This document shows positions 1-9,582 of a stretch of 57,289 nt of DNA, one piece after another. The stretch is taken from the NCBI GenBank assembly GCA_934129785.1, contig CAKOWW010000011.1, positions 1 through 57,289 of the forward strand, read 5' to 3'. Each line of letters begins with the position of its first letter. Position 1 is the first letter of the stretch. The notes under the pieces are model-generated. The model ran no database searches and was not told the DNA's origin. It worked only from the letters and a program-made list of their open reading frames with translations. A program made the position numbers and the translations under genes. Source of the stretch: an uncultured Clostridia bacterium. Lineage in GTDB: Bacteria; Bacillota; Clostridia; TANB77; CAG-508.

Positions 1-216
1 TTAGCAGAATTAAGACAAAAGTACATAATGGATCAAAAAGCAATAGAAGACGCTGGGTATGATAAAGGCTATGACTCAGGCTATGACTCAGGAGCCCTTG
101 AAGGAAAAAGAAAAGAAAAACTTGAAATCGCCAAAAAGATGAAAGAAGAAAATATGAATATTTCTAAAATATCAAAAATAACTGGATTAACTAAAGAAGA
201 AATTGAAAGGTTATAA
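1..216 (+). CDS. Rpn-family PD-(D/E)XK nuclease/transposase, C-terminal end only (partial)
   Basis: The frame is open from base 1, so the gene starts outside the window. What remains begins LAELRQKYIMDQKAIEDAGYD and runs through a Gly/Tyr/Asp-rich 'YDSGYDSG' stretch, a Lys/Glu helix and a small helix-turn-helix-like end (NISKISKITGLTKEEIERL). This tail is typical of the Rpn (recombination-promoting nuclease, PDDEXK_2) proteins that are multicopy in Clostridia. The catalytic N-terminal domain is not in the window. A tail remnant with a similar 3' flank sits at 55.1 kb and a damaged head at 57.15 kb. The family call rests on recognising the tail only. Confidence 0.6.
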   Translation, partial: LAELRQKYIMDQKAIEDAGYDKGYDSGYDSGALEGKRKEKLEIAKKMKEENMNISKISKITGLTKEEIERL

Positions 217-257
217 TTTAATATATTAATAAAATAAAGTGTTTAAATAAACAAAAG

Positions 258-290
258 CAGTATTGAAGTTAAATTTTGATACTGTTTTTT
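258..290 (+). terminator. Rho-independent terminator after the Rpn gene
   Basis: CAGTAT (258-263) pairs with ATACTG (279-284), extended inward by wobble and A-T pairs, and is followed by six T. A similar block (about 74 bp, roughly 85% identical by eye) recurs at 55155-55228. Confidence 0.75.
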
Positions 291-428
291 AATTTCTAGA
301 AGCATAAAATATTATAAGATATTCGTTGCCGGTTAAGGACTTGTTTTAAAATAATACAAAGAAAATCTTGAAAATTTTATCAAAACCATTAACCGCAACA
401 GTTATTCATAGTTATTCACAAAAATACC

Positions 429-457
429 TTGTAATTTTAGCACAAAAATGATATATT
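429..457 (+). promoter_or_regulatory. Sigma-A-type promoter for murB
   Basis: TTGTAA (429-434), a 17-nt spacer and TATATT (452-457) lie 37 nt before the murB start. The 291-428 stretch just upstream shows no gene. Confidence 0.6.
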
Positions 458-493
458 AAAATAGAAATTTTTAGGCAAAAGGAGAGAAACAAC

Positions 494-1414
494 ATGGAAC
501 TAAAAGAAAAAATAGAAAAGTCAGATTTAGAAATAGAAAAAAGAAAAATATTATATAACGAAGAAATGAAAAAATACACAACATTTAAGATTGGTGGAAA
601 AGCAGAATGCTTAATAAAAATAGACAATATAAAAGACTTAAAAAGCATTTTGAAATTTGTAAATGAAAATGGCGTTCCACTAACAGTACTAGGAAATGGA
701 AGTAATGTTCTAGTATCAGATAAAGGAATAAAAGGAATAACAATAATAATAAAAATAGAAAAAATAGACATAAGTGAAAAAAACAAAAAAGTTGAAGTAT
801 CAATTGGTGCAGGAGAAAAAATAGGAAAATTGGGAGTACTATTTTTAAAAAATGAAATAACAGGGTTTGAAGAATTATCAGGAATACCAGGAACAATTGG
901 TGGAGCAACAAGAATGAATGCTGGAGCACATGGTAGAGAAATAAAAGACATAGTAAAAATAGTAAAATGTGTTGATAATAAAGGAAACGAAAAAGAATTT
1001 ACAAATGAACAAATGGAATTTGGTTATAGAACAAGCATATTAAAAAAAGAAAAATATATAGTTACAGAAGTAGAAATAGAATTAGAAAAAGGAAATAAAG
1101 AAGAAATACAAAGCAAAATGAATGAATATGCCAAATACAGAAAGGAAAAACAACCAATAGAATATCCAAGTGCAGGAAGTACATTTAAAAGAGGCAAAGA
1201 TTTTATAACTGCAAAGTTGATAGATGATGCCGGATTAAAAGGATATAGTATAGGTGGAGCACAAATTTCAACAAAACATGGCGGATTTATAATAAATAAA
1301 GGAAATGCAACAGCAAAAGACGTAATGGAATTAGTACAATATACAAAAGACCAAATTTATAGCAAATTCGGAAAAACAATAGAACTAGAAGTAGAATTAA
1401 TAGGAGAAAAATAA
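494..1414 (+). CDS. murB: UDP-N-acetylenolpyruvoylglucosamine reductase MurB
   Basis: This cytoplasmic flavoenzyme reduces UDP-GlcNAc-enolpyruvate to UDP-MurNAc in peptidoglycan precursor synthesis. The 306-residue length fits the family. Visible motifs are the FAD-binding segment 'TFKIGGKAE' and 'LGNGSNVLVSD' near residues 30-75, 'SGIPGTIGGATRMNAGAHG' around 130-148, the 'GYRTS' tyrosine block, the substrate-binding 'YPSAGSTFKR' near 225, and a C-terminal Glu in 'ELEVELIG'. An AGGAGA-type site precedes the ATG. The next gene is YvcK-like; murB near yvcK is a common Firmicutes arrangement. Confidence 0.96.
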   Translation: MELKEKIEKSDLEIEKRKILYNEEMKKYTTFKIGGKAECLIKIDNIKDLKSILKFVNENGVPLTVLGNGSNVLVSDKGIKGITIIIKIEKIDISEKNKKVEVSIGAGEKIGKLGVLFLKNEITGFEELSGIPGTIGGATRMNAGAHGREIKDIVKIVKCVDNKGNEKEFTNEQMEFGYRTSILKKEKYIVTEVEIELEKGNKEEIQSKMNEYAKYRKEKQPIEYPSAGSTFKRGKDFITAKLIDDAGLKGYSIGGAQISTKHGGFIINKGNATAKDVMELVQYTKDQIYSKFGKTIELEVELIGEK

Positions 1415-1493
1415 AACATAGTAATAACTAAAGTTTTAGAATAGAAAAACAGCAGAAAAAAATAAAAAAGGAGTGAAAAAGGAGTAAAAAAAG

Positions 1494-3215
1494 ATGAATG
1501 GATTAATGCAATGGTTTAAAGCTAGTAGCAAAATGAAAAGATGGATGTTATTAATTTTGGTAGGAATTATGCTTGCTTGTTATGGACTAGCAAAAGTGTT
1601 AGTAATGAAAGAAATTTCTTTTCAAGAAGTAGGAGAAGTAATATTTATATTTGTAATAGGATTTGTTTCAATTATATTAGGATTAATATTTTTAAATAAA
1701 AGGACATTGGAAGTATTAATAGAATCAACAGATGAAAGAATGGAAAATAAAAACAATGTTAATGTAAATTCTTTAATATTTAATAAAACAGTTTATGATA
1801 AAGGACCAAACATAGTTGTAATTGGTGGTGGTACTGGATTGAATACAGTATTGTCAGGGTTGAAACAATATACAAACAATTTAACAGCAATAGTAACAAT
1901 ATCAGATTATGGAGAGATGGCAACAAGTTCAAGAAAAGAATTAGAAGTTTTACCTTTAGATGATGTAAAAGATAGTATAGTTTCACTTTCAACTAAAGAC
2001 GGAGAAATGGAGAAATTATTCAATTATAAATTTAAAAAAGGAAGATTAATGGGACTTAATTTTTCAGACATTTACTTTTCAGCAATGAAGGATATAAATG
2101 GAAATTTTGAAGATTCAGTAGTAAAAAGTAATGAAGTTTTAAACATGATAGGAAGAGTAATTCCTGTAACATTAGATGAAATGAAAATTGTAGCAGAACT
2201 TGCTAATGGGTATATAGTAGAAGAAAAATCAAGAATCCCAGAAGTTGTCCAAGATAAAATAACAAAAATAAATAGAATATTAATTAGCCCAACAAATTGC
2301 AGACCAGCGCCAGGAGTTGTTGAAGCAATAAAAAATGCAGATTGTATAGTAATAGGACCAGGAAGCTTATACACAAATGTTATACCAAATCTATTAGTTA
2401 ATGGAGTTACAAAGGCATTAAAAGAGAGCACAGCGATAAAAGTATATATAAGTAATATAATGACTGAGCCAGGCCAAACAGATAATTATAGTGTATCTGA
2501 TCACTTAAATGCTATAATAGAACATTGTGGAAATGGAGTGGTAGACTATTGCATATACGATACAGGGGAAATAGTTCCAGAATTTATAAAAAAATATAAT
2601 TTAGAAGGACAAGATTTGGTAGAACAGGACATAGAAAAAGTAAAAGGAATAAAATTTTTACAAAGAAATTTATCTATGATATCAGGAAAGCACATAAGAC
2701 ATGATCCAAGCCTAGTTGCTTCATCTATAATTGAGCTTATTTGTGATGACTTAAAATATCAAGACAAACAAAGTGACCCACAATATCTAATGCTAAATAC
2801 AAAACTAAGGGAAGAAAAAAGAATAAATAAAATAAAGAAAAACATGGAAAAGAAGGCGAAAAAAGGCAAGACAGAAAATAAGAAAAAATGGAAATCAAAG
2901 AGTAAATTTAGCAATAAATATAGTGATAGAATAGCATCAATAAGAGAGGCAGATGAAAAAGCAAGAAAAAGATCACAAAAAGAAAATGAAAAAAAATCTA
3001 AAAGAGTTAAAAAAGAGAAAAAATCAATGACTCAAAAAACAACAAGAAACACTGCAAAAGTAGCAGGAAGAAGAAATTTAAATGAAGAAAGAACATCTAG
3101 AATTGGAACCAAAAATATTGAAAGAAGAGAACCAATACAAAGAAAGAAAACACCTCAACAAATAAGAGAAGAAATGTTAAGAAAATTACAAGAAAGTAAT
3201 CTTAAAGATAAATAA
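1494..3215 (+). CDS. yvcK: YvcK-like (gluconeogenesis factor / CofD-related) protein with membrane N-terminus and Lys-rich tail
   Basis: The 573-residue protein has two predicted N-terminal membrane helices (about residues 18-36 and 46-66). A YvcK/CofD Rossmann-like core follows (about 100-425) with 'IVVIGGGTGLNTVLSGLK', 'SPTNCRPAPGVVEAI', 'IGPGSLYTNVIPNLLV' and 'NIMTEPGQTDNYSVSDHL'. The last ~130 residues are very Lys/Arg-rich and look disordered. YvcK binds UDP-sugars and links carbon metabolism to wall synthesis in Bacillus. Here the usual acidic/Gly/Ser-rich ligand loop (DDGGSSGRLR-like) reads 'SDYGEMATSSRKEL', so ligand handling may differ. It follows murB; a strong GGAGTG-type site precedes the ATG. 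Confidence 0.85.
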   Translation: MNGLMQWFKASSKMKRWMLLILVGIMLACYGLAKVLVMKEISFQEVGEVIFIFVIGFVSIILGLIFLNKRTLEVLIESTDERMENKNNVNVNSLIFNKTVYDKGPNIVVIGGGTGLNTVLSGLKQYTNNLTAIVTISDYGEMATSSRKELEVLPLDDVKDSIVSLSTKDGEMEKLFNYKFKKGRLMGLNFSDIYFSAMKDINGNFEDSVVKSNEVLNMIGRVIPVTLDEMKIVAELANGYIVEEKSRIPEVVQDKITKINRILISPTNCRPAPGVVEAIKNADCIVIGPGSLYTNVIPNLLVNGVTKALKESTAIKVYISNIMTEPGQTDNYSVSDHLNAIIEHCGNGVVDYCIYDTGEIVPEFIKKYNLEGQDLVEQDIEKVKGIKFLQRNLSMISGKHIRHDPSLVASSIIELICDDLKYQDKQSDPQYLMLNTKLREEKRINKIKKNMEKKAKKGKTENKKKWKSKSKFSNKYSDRIASIREADEKARKRSQKENEKKSKRVKKEKKSMTQKTTRNTAKVAGRRNLNEERTSRIGTKNIERREPIQRKKTPQQIREEMLRKLQESNLKDK

Positions 3216-3229
3216 GATTGGGAGGAATT

Positions 3230-5263
3230 ATGAAATTTACTAAAGAAGATTTAGAACTAGAAAACGGAATAGAAAAAGAATGGATAATAACAAATGGAAT
3301 AGGTGGTTTTGCATCATCAACAATAATTGGTGCAAACACTAGAAAATACCATGGATTATTAATTGCACCATTAACACCACCAGCAAGAAGAATGCTAATA
3401 TTATCAAAATTAGATGAAAGCATTGAAATAGACGGAAATAAATATAATTTATATACAAATATCTGCCAAAATTACATATCAAAAGGATATAAATATCAAG
3501 AAAAATTTGAAAAACTATATATGCCTAAATTTAGCTACAAAATAGAAGATACAGCAATAGAAAAAACAATTTGTATGGAATATGGGAAAAACACAGTTGG
3601 AGTCTATTATAAAATAAAAAACGGACAAAAAAAGTCAAAATTAACATTAGCACCAGTAATGAATTTTAGAGATTTCCATTCAATGAGTACAGACCATGAA
3701 TTTGAACTAAGGCAAACTATAAACAAAAATAAAGTGAAAATTATATTAGATGGAAATTCGCAAACACCAGTATACATGCATTTGACAGACGGAAAATATA
3801 TAAAACATGAAAATGATACTTTTAGATCTATGTTCTATATTGAAGAAGAAAAACGTGGATTTTATCCTGAGGAGAACCATGTAGTTCCTGGCGTTTATGA
3901 AATAGAAATAGAACCAAATGAAGAAAAAGAAATATCTTTTGTATGCTCACTAGAAGAAAATATAGAAGAAAAAAATGTAAAAGTATTAATAGAACAAGAA
4001 GAAAATAGACTAGAAAAAATGATTAAGGAAACAGGCTTAATAGACGAAAAAGAAAAGAAAACTAAAACTCAAAAATCAAAAGATGAACTTTTAAAAACAT
4101 ATTTAATTGCAACAGACAATTTTGTTGTATATAGACCAAACTTTGGATTACATACAATAATTGCAGGATATCCATGGTTTTTAGACTGGGGAAGAGACTC
4201 ATTAATAGCATTTGAAGGGTTATTACTTATAACTAAAAAATATGAAATAGCAAAAGAAGTATTAAAAACGATGGTAAGAGATGTAAAATATGGGTTAGTT
4301 CCAAATGGATACTCTGGATATGATAATAGACCATTATATAACAGTTCTGATGCATCACTTTTATTATTTGAACAAATTCAAAAATATATAGAATATACAG
4401 GCGACTATAGCTTTATAAAAGAAGAATTTTACGGAATATTAGAAAATATTATAAAAAATTATTGCAAAGGAATAGATGTAGATGATAACAACATCTATTT
4501 AGATAATGATGGATTAATAGTATCAGGAACGGCAAACACACAAAATACATGGATGGATGCAAAATATGACAATGTGGCAGTAACACCAAGAAATGGAAAA
4601 ACAGTGGAACTGAACAGCTTATGGTATAATGCTAATAAAATAATGGAACAATTAAGCAAAAAATATGGTCATTTAATAAATGCAAAAAAATATCAGACTT
4701 TAGCAAAAAAATGTAAAACATCATTTAAAAATAAATTTTACAATAAAAAAAATAAATGCCTATATGATGTGCTAGGAGATGAAAAAATAAGACCAAATCA
4801 ATTATTTGCACTAAGCCTAACATATCCAATAATAGATGTAACATCAGATGAAGCAAAAAACATATTAAACACAGTTGAGAAGAAATTGCTAAATAATTAT
4901 GGACTAAAAACACTAGCAAAAGGTGAACCAAATTATGTAGAAATATATGAAGGCTCACCAGAACATAGAGATAAAAGTTACCATCAAGGAATAACTTGGA
5001 CATGGCTTTTAGGTCTTTATTATAATACTTTAAAAAATATGGAGAAAGCAACAAAAAATAAAGAAGAAAAAAGCAAAATATCTGAGAAAAAAATGAAGTT
5101 TATTGAAAAAACAAGAAAAACATTTAAACAAGAAATAACTAAAAATGGTTGTATAGGAAGCATTGCGGAAATATATGATTCTAAAAAACCACAATTACCA
5201 AAAGGAGCAATAGCACAAGCTTGGAGTGTGGGTGAAGTATTAAGAATAATACTAGAAAAATAA
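3230..5263 (+). CDS. Glycogen-debranching / amylo-alpha-1,6-glucosidase family protein
   Basis: The 677-residue protein has the two parts of archaeal/bacterial GDE proteins. The N-terminal beta-rich domain includes 'EWIITNGIGGFASSTI' and 'NTRKYHGLLIA' (residues ~20-50). The C-terminal (alpha/alpha)6 GH133-like domain from ~290 includes 'AGYPWFLDWGRDSLIA', 'TWMDA', and 'YHQGITWTWLLG', with the Asp/Glu positions expected for alpha-1,6 bond hydrolysis. It probably trims branch points in stored glycogen in the cytoplasm. I chose ATG 3230 because GGGAGG lies 4-5 nt upstream; the in-frame TTG at 3218 overlaps that site. It sits 14 bp before the holA ATG. Confidence 0.9.
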   Translation: MKFTKEDLELENGIEKEWIITNGIGGFASSTIIGANTRKYHGLLIAPLTPPARRMLILSKLDESIEIDGNKYNLYTNICQNYISKGYKYQEKFEKLYMPKFSYKIEDTAIEKTICMEYGKNTVGVYYKIKNGQKKSKLTLAPVMNFRDFHSMSTDHEFELRQTINKNKVKIILDGNSQTPVYMHLTDGKYIKHENDTFRSMFYIEEEKRGFYPEENHVVPGVYEIEIEPNEEKEISFVCSLEENIEEKNVKVLIEQEENRLEKMIKETGLIDEKEKKTKTQKSKDELLKTYLIATDNFVVYRPNFGLHTIIAGYPWFLDWGRDSLIAFEGLLLITKKYEIAKEVLKTMVRDVKYGLVPNGYSGYDNRPLYNSSDASLLLFEQIQKYIEYTGDYSFIKEEFYGILENIIKNYCKGIDVDDNNIYLDNDGLIVSGTANTQNTWMDAKYDNVAVTPRNGKTVELNSLWYNANKIMEQLSKKYGHLINAKKYQTLAKKCKTSFKNKFYNKKNKCLYDVLGDEKIRPNQLFALSLTYPIIDVTSDEAKNILNTVEKKLLNNYGLKTLAKGEPNYVEIYEGSPEHRDKSYHQGITWTWLLGLYYNTLKNMEKATKNKEEKSKISEKKMKFIEKTRKTFKQEITKNGCIGSIAEIYDSKKPQLPKGAIAQAWSVGEVLRIILEK

Positions 5264-5276
5264 AAGGAGAAAAGAT

Positions 5277-6302
5277 ATGGTTTCAGTAGAAAATTTAGAA
5301 AAAGAACTAAAAAATAAACAATTAAATAGTATATATCTTTTATATGGTGAAGAACTTTTTTTACTGGAAACATCCTTAAAAAAAATAAGAAGTTTGTTTG
5401 GAGAAACAACAAAAGGAATAAATTACATACTAATAGATGACACTAATATAAATGAATTAATTCAAGATATGGAAACACCAGCCTTTGGATATGAAAAAAA
5501 ATTAATAATTGCAAGAAATACCGGAATATTCAAAAAAGAGGGAAAAAGAAAAAACTCAGAACTAGCAAAACTAAAGGAAAAAATAAATGATTATATAGAA
5601 AAAAATATAGCAATGATAAATGAAAGCCTAGTACTAGTATTTGCAGAAGAAGAAGCAGATAGTAAACAAACACTATATAAAACAATAGATAAATTAGGAA
5701 CAGTATGTAAATTTGATTATCAAAAACCAATGCAAATAGAAGCTAGATTAAAAGCAATATGTAATGGTTACAAGGTTCAAATAGATAATCAATCATTAAG
5801 ATATTTTATAGAAGTTTGTGGAACAAACATGCAAGATTTAATAAACGAAATACGAAAACTGATAGAATATGCCGGAGAAAACGGAAAAATAGAAAAAGTA
5901 GACATAGATAAATTAACAATAAAAAAATTGGAAAGCATAATATTTGATTTAACAGATAACTTAGGAAAAAAAGATATTTCAAAAGCTCTAGAAGTTTTGC
6001 ATAATTTAATATATAGTAAAGAACCATTACAAAAGATTTTGATAACACTTTATAATCATTTTAAAAAATTATATTTTACCAAAATAGCAATGAATAATAA
6101 TAAAGACATGGTTACAAGCTTAGGATTAAAACCAAATCAAACTTTTTTAGTAAATAAATATAAAACACAGGCAAAATATTTTAAAACAAGAGAATTAAAA
6201 GAAATATTGCAGGCATTAAGAGACTTGGACTATAATTATAAAAATGGATTAATAGATTTACAAGTTGGAATGGAATCAATACTTTGTAGATATTGTTCAT
6301 AA
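5277..6302 (+). CDS. holA: DNA polymerase III subunit delta (HolA)
   Basis: Delta opens the beta sliding clamp inside the clamp-loader complex. The 341-residue size fits the family. Visible features are the N-terminal 'IYLLYGEELFLLE' (a degenerate P-loop region typical of delta), the middle 'NMQDLINEIRKLIEYA' helix characteristic of bacterial HolA, and a helical C-terminal collar domain ending 'LIDLQVGMESILCRYCS'. AAAAGGAGA precedes the ATG. The gene is separated by 13 bp from the debranching enzyme and is followed by a strong terminator. Confidence 0.9.
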   Translation: MVSVENLEKELKNKQLNSIYLLYGEELFLLETSLKKIRSLFGETTKGINYILIDDTNINELIQDMETPAFGYEKKLIIARNTGIFKKEGKRKNSELAKLKEKINDYIEKNIAMINESLVLVFAEEEADSKQTLYKTIDKLGTVCKFDYQKPMQIEARLKAICNGYKVQIDNQSLRYFIEVCGTNMQDLINEIRKLIEYAGENGKIEKVDIDKLTIKKLESIIFDLTDNLGKKDISKALEVLHNLIYSKEPLQKILITLYNHFKKLYFTKIAMNNNKDMVTSLGLKPNQTFLVNKYKTQAKYFKTRELKEILQALRDLDYNYKNGLIDLQVGMESILCRYCS

Positions 6303-6311
6303 TTAAAAATA

Positions 6312-6387
6312 TAATATGTATCTAATTTAACACTTTCATAGTGTGATAAAGAAATTTCTAAAATAATTAGATATATATTATTTTTTT
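6312..6387 (+). terminator. Terminator after holA
   Basis: A 16-bp stem (6312-6327 with 6365-6380, one G-T pair) encloses a smaller CACT/AGTG hairpin and is followed by seven T. Confidence 0.75.
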
Positions 6388-6467
6388 ATATTTATTAAAA
6401 AATATGCATAATAATTATCATAAAAGTCAAAAATAGTAAAAGAAAATTTATTATTATAGGTGATTTT

Positions 6468-7158
6468 ATGATAAGAAACAAAAAAATAATAATTGCAGTG
6501 GTATTCTTAATAATATCTACAATATCAGTGATTACAGCAATAGTATTAACACAAAGAGAAAGTACAATAGAGACATTATCAAAATATGGATCAAGAGGAA
6601 ATGAAGTTACAAAAATACAAACAAAACTAAAAAGATGGGGCTATTATAGTGGTAGTGTAGACCGGAATATATGGAACTAAAACAGTAAATGCAGTAAAAT
6701 ATTTTCAAAGAAAAAATGGATTAACAGCAGATGGAATAGCAGGACCAGCAACATTAAAAGCAATGGGAATAACAAGTAGTCAAAATTCTCAAGGAACAAG
6801 TAGCAATTCAAGTAATGTGAATTTACTAGCAAGAGTAATATATGGAGAAGCAAGAGGGGAACCATACACAGGTCAAGTAGCAGTAGGAGCAGTTGTTATG
6901 AATAGAGTAAAAAGTAGTTCATTTCCAAATACAATATCTGGTGTAGTATACCAAAATGGAGCATTTGATGCAGTGAAAGATGGTCAGGTAAATTTAACAC
7001 CAAATGACACTGCAAAAAAAGCAGCTCAAGATGCTTTAAACGGTTGGGATCCATCATATGGAGCTATTTACTACTTTAATCCATCAACAGCCACTAACAA
7101 ATGGATTTGGTCAAGACCTATGACTGTAACAATTGGAAAACATAGATTTTGCAAATAG
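6468..7158 (+). pseudogene. sleB: SleB-type cortex-lytic / cell-wall hydrolase, split by a +1 frameshift
   Basis: Frame 1 (6468-6680) gives an N-terminal signal/anchor helix and the start of a peptidoglycan-binding repeat ('SKYGSRGNEVTKIQTKLKRWGYY'). It then hits TAA. Removing one C at 6662/6663 restores GTA-GAC-GGA-ATA-TAT-GGA. This continues the binding domain ('KTVNAVKYFQRKNGLTADG') into a complete SleB catalytic domain ('LLARVIYGEARGEPYTGQVAVGAV', 'MNRV', 'YYFNP', ending 'KHRFCK'). SleB proteins cleave muramic-delta-lactam peptidoglycan during spore germination. The rest of the reading frame is intact, so this is either a very recent mutation or a sequence error. A similar extra C occurs at 23839. 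Confidence 0.85.
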
Positions 7159-7232
7159 ATATAGGATTTTTTATTGACAAAAAAGGTTCAAATTGATAAT
7201 ATATAAATGATGAATTAGTAAAGGTGGAAACA

Positions 7233-7739
7233 ATGTTGATATATCCAAAAATATATATAAAAAGAGTAGAAGAAATAACAATAGAAATGCTTCAAAAAAA
7301 CAAAATAAAAGCCTTGATTTTAGATATAGATAATACACTAATAGATTATGAAGAAAATATGGAAGAAAGTGTAAAACAATGGGCAAAAGACTTAAAAGGT
7401 CAAGGCACAAAACTAATAATATTATCAAACACAAACAAAAAATCTAAAGTGGAAAAAGTAGCTAAAACTTTAGAAATTCCATATATTTATTTTGCAAAAA
7501 AACCATTAAAAGGTGGATTTAAAAAAGCAAAAGAACAATTAAAAGAAAAAGAAGAACATATAGCAGTAGTTGGAGACCAAATATTTACAGACATAATAGG
7601 CGGGAATAGATGCAAAATGTTCACAATTTTAGTTGAACCAATAAAAGAAAAAGATTTTTGGTATACAGCTTGGAAAAGACCAATAGAAAATAAAATAAAA
7701 AATAATTTTATACAAAAACAAACAAAGGAGAAAAAATAA
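7233..7739 (+). CDS. yqeG: YqeG family HAD IIIA-type phosphatase
   Basis: The 168-residue protein carries the HAD motifs 'LILDIDNTLID' (nucleophile Asp), 'LIILSNTNK' (motif II Ser/Thr) and 'IAVVGDQIFTDIIGGNR' (acidic motif). The N-terminal 'YPKIYIKRVEEIT' is characteristic of YqeG. The physiological substrate of YqeG is not established. I chose ATG 7233 because AAAGGTGG sits 6 nt upstream; an in-frame GTG at 7224 lies inside that site. The stop overlaps the next gene's start (TAATG), which suggests coupled translation with the prepilin peptidase. Confidence 0.9.
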   Translation: MLIYPKIYIKRVEEITIEMLQKNKIKALILDIDNTLIDYEENMEESVKQWAKDLKGQGTKLIILSNTNKKSKVEKVAKTLEIPYIYFAKKPLKGGFKKAKEQLKEKEEHIAVVGDQIFTDIIGGNRCKMFTILVEPIKEKDFWYTAWKRPIENKIKNNFIQKQTKEKK

Positions 7740-8491
7740 TGTATTTTAATGATGTGCATATAGCGTATTATGTGGTAGTAGCAATATTGGGACTATTTGT
7801 AGGAGAATTTGTAGATTGGATGAACAAGAGACTTCCAGAATACAAAGCAGTATTTTCAAATGACCTAATAGCAGAATACAAAATAAACTTTAAACCTAAT
7901 TACATATTGATGTTAGTTACATCAACAATATACATATTTTTAGTATATAGATTTGGAATTGGAACAACAATAATTTCAAATCTAGACTTAGTAAAATATA
8001 TGATATTAACACCAATGTTATTATCTGCTTTTGTAATAGATTACAAACTTCAAATAATACCTAATAGATTAAACCTAACAATATTTGAAGTAGGAATAAT
8101 ATTTGCATTTCTATATGGACTATCAAATGTGGCAATAACAATAAACATGTTACTTGGAATGCTAGCAGGTGGTGGAATCTTTTTACTTATAACATTAATA
8201 GGTGGACTATTTTATGGAAAAGAAGCAATGGGATTTGGTGATGTAAAACTAATGGGTGCATTAGGATTATATTTTGGATTATCAAATATAATAACAATAA
8301 CATTAATGTCATTCTTAATAGGAGCAATATTAAGTATATTTTTACTTATAACAAAAATTAAAAAAACAGATGAATATATACCATTTGGACCATTTATAGT
8401 AATAGCAACATTTATTAGTATATATGTACCATTTGAACAAATAAAAACAATATTAATGCAAATATTCACACTAGGATTATATAAAGGATAG
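7739..8491 (+). CDS. Prepilin peptidase (A24 aspartic protease)
   Basis: The 250-residue integral membrane protein has about seven hydrophobic segments. The two A24 catalytic aspartates are visible in 'AFVIDYKLQIIPNRLN' and in the hallmark 'GFGDVKLMGALGL' (GxGD) near residue 165. The cytoplasmic CxxC zinc loop and N-methyltransferase domain of long PilD enzymes are missing, so this is a shortened form. Such enzymes remove type III leader peptides from prepilin-like proteins. No pilus assembly ATPase or platform protein is in the window. Two proteins with prepilin-like N-termini (14223-15941 and 55453-56673) are plausible substrates, which is inference. Confidence 0.88.
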   Translation: MYFNDVHIAYYVVVAILGLFVGEFVDWMNKRLPEYKAVFSNDLIAEYKINFKPNYILMLVTSTIYIFLVYRFGIGTTIISNLDLVKYMILTPMLLSAFVIDYKLQIIPNRLNLTIFEVGIIFAFLYGLSNVAITINMLLGMLAGGGIFLLITLIGGLFYGKEAMGFGDVKLMGALGLYFGLSNIITITLMSFLIGAILSIFLLITKIKKTDEYIPFGPFIVIATFISIYVPFEQIKTILMQIFTLGLYKG

Positions 8492-8502
8492 GGGATGGGG
8501 TA

Positions 8503-9561
8503 ATGAATCCTAAATTACAATGGTTAAGAAATACAATGTCAAGTTTAGACTTACAAGGACTAATAATATCAAACCCAATAAATATAAAATATTTAACAAA
8601 CATAGAAGCAGAAGGAATTTTATTATTAACAAGGAAAGATAACATATACATAACAGATGGAAGATACATAGAGCAAGTACATAGCACATTAACATTATAT
8701 GATGAAATAATTGTGTATAATGTAAATGATGTTTCAAAAGATGACTATGAAAATTTCTTTATGTTTTGCGAAAATGTAGGATTTGAAGAAAACTATGTCA
8801 CATATGCCAAATACAAAGAGTTAATTAGAAAATATAAGATTAATAATTTAGTAGAAACAGAGCATATAATAGAAAAGCAAAGAATGATAAAAGATGATGA
8901 AGAAATAAGCAACTTAATAAAAGCATGTGAAATAACAGACAATTGTTTTAGCTATATTTTAACATACATAAAACCAGGAATGACAGAAAAACAAATTGCA
9001 GATGAAATTGAAGAATATTATAAATCAAGAACAGACGGATTATCGTTTGAAACAATAGTAGCATCAGGAGAAAATACATCAAAACCACATGCAGTAGCAA
9101 CAGATAGGAAAATACAAGAGCAAGATATAATAACAATTGACATGGGGTGTAAAGTAAATGGATATTGCTCAGATATGACAAGAACATTTTTTGTTGGAAG
9201 TGTACCAGAGTATGTAAAACCAGTATATGACTTAGTTTTGAAAAATCAAGAGCAAACAATAGATGATATGAAAGATGGAGCAAGTACTAGACTTTTAACT
9301 AAGATGGTAGATAATGACTTTAGATTAAATGGATATGACTTAATTCATGCATTAGGACATGGAGTTGGAATGGAAATACATGAAGCTCCATATATAAACT
9401 TTAGGTCAGATGTGCCTTTGAAGGAAAACATGGTTGTTACAGATGAACCTGGAATTTATGTGCCAGGAAGGTTTGGAGTAAGAATTGAGGATACAATTCA
9501 AATAACAAAATTTGGATGTATAAGTTTAACTAAATCTGAGAAAAATTATATTATAATCTAA
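8503..9561 (+). CDS. Xaa-Pro peptidase, M24 family
   Basis: The 352-residue cytoplasmic metallopeptidase has an N-terminal creatinase-like domain ('NIKYLTNIEAEGILLLT') and a pita-bread catalytic domain. The metal ligands are in order: 'TIDMGCKVNGYCSDMTRTF' (two Asp), 'HALGHGVGMEIHEAP' (His), 'VTDEPGIYV' (Glu) and 'GVRIEDT' (Glu). It removes N-terminal residues next to proline. A G-rich GGGGATGGGG site precedes the ATG. Yeast and bacterial M24B peptidases of this size are commonly found just upstream of efp in Firmicutes, as here. Confidence 0.93.
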   Translation: MNPKLQWLRNTMSSLDLQGLIISNPINIKYLTNIEAEGILLLTRKDNIYITDGRYIEQVHSTLTLYDEIIVYNVNDVSKDDYENFFMFCENVGFEENYVTYAKYKELIRKYKINNLVETEHIIEKQRMIKDDEEISNLIKACEITDNCFSYILTYIKPGMTEKQIADEIEEYYKSRTDGLSFETIVASGENTSKPHAVATDRKIQEQDIITIDMGCKVNGYCSDMTRTFFVGSVPEYVKPVYDLVLKNQEQTIDDMKDGASTRLLTKMVDNDFRLNGYDLIHALGHGVGMEIHEAPYINFRSDVPLKENMVVTDEPGIYVPGRFGVRIEDTIQITKFGCISLTKSEKNYIII

Positions 9562-9582
9562 ATTAAGATTAAGTATGGAGAA

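Noticed and set aside
412..951. Long minus-strand open frame over murB, and many similar Leu/Phe-rich minus-strand frames elsewhere
   Set aside because: They are shadows of A-rich + strand genes: hydrophobic nonsense, no ribosome site, and complete overlap with well-recognised genes.
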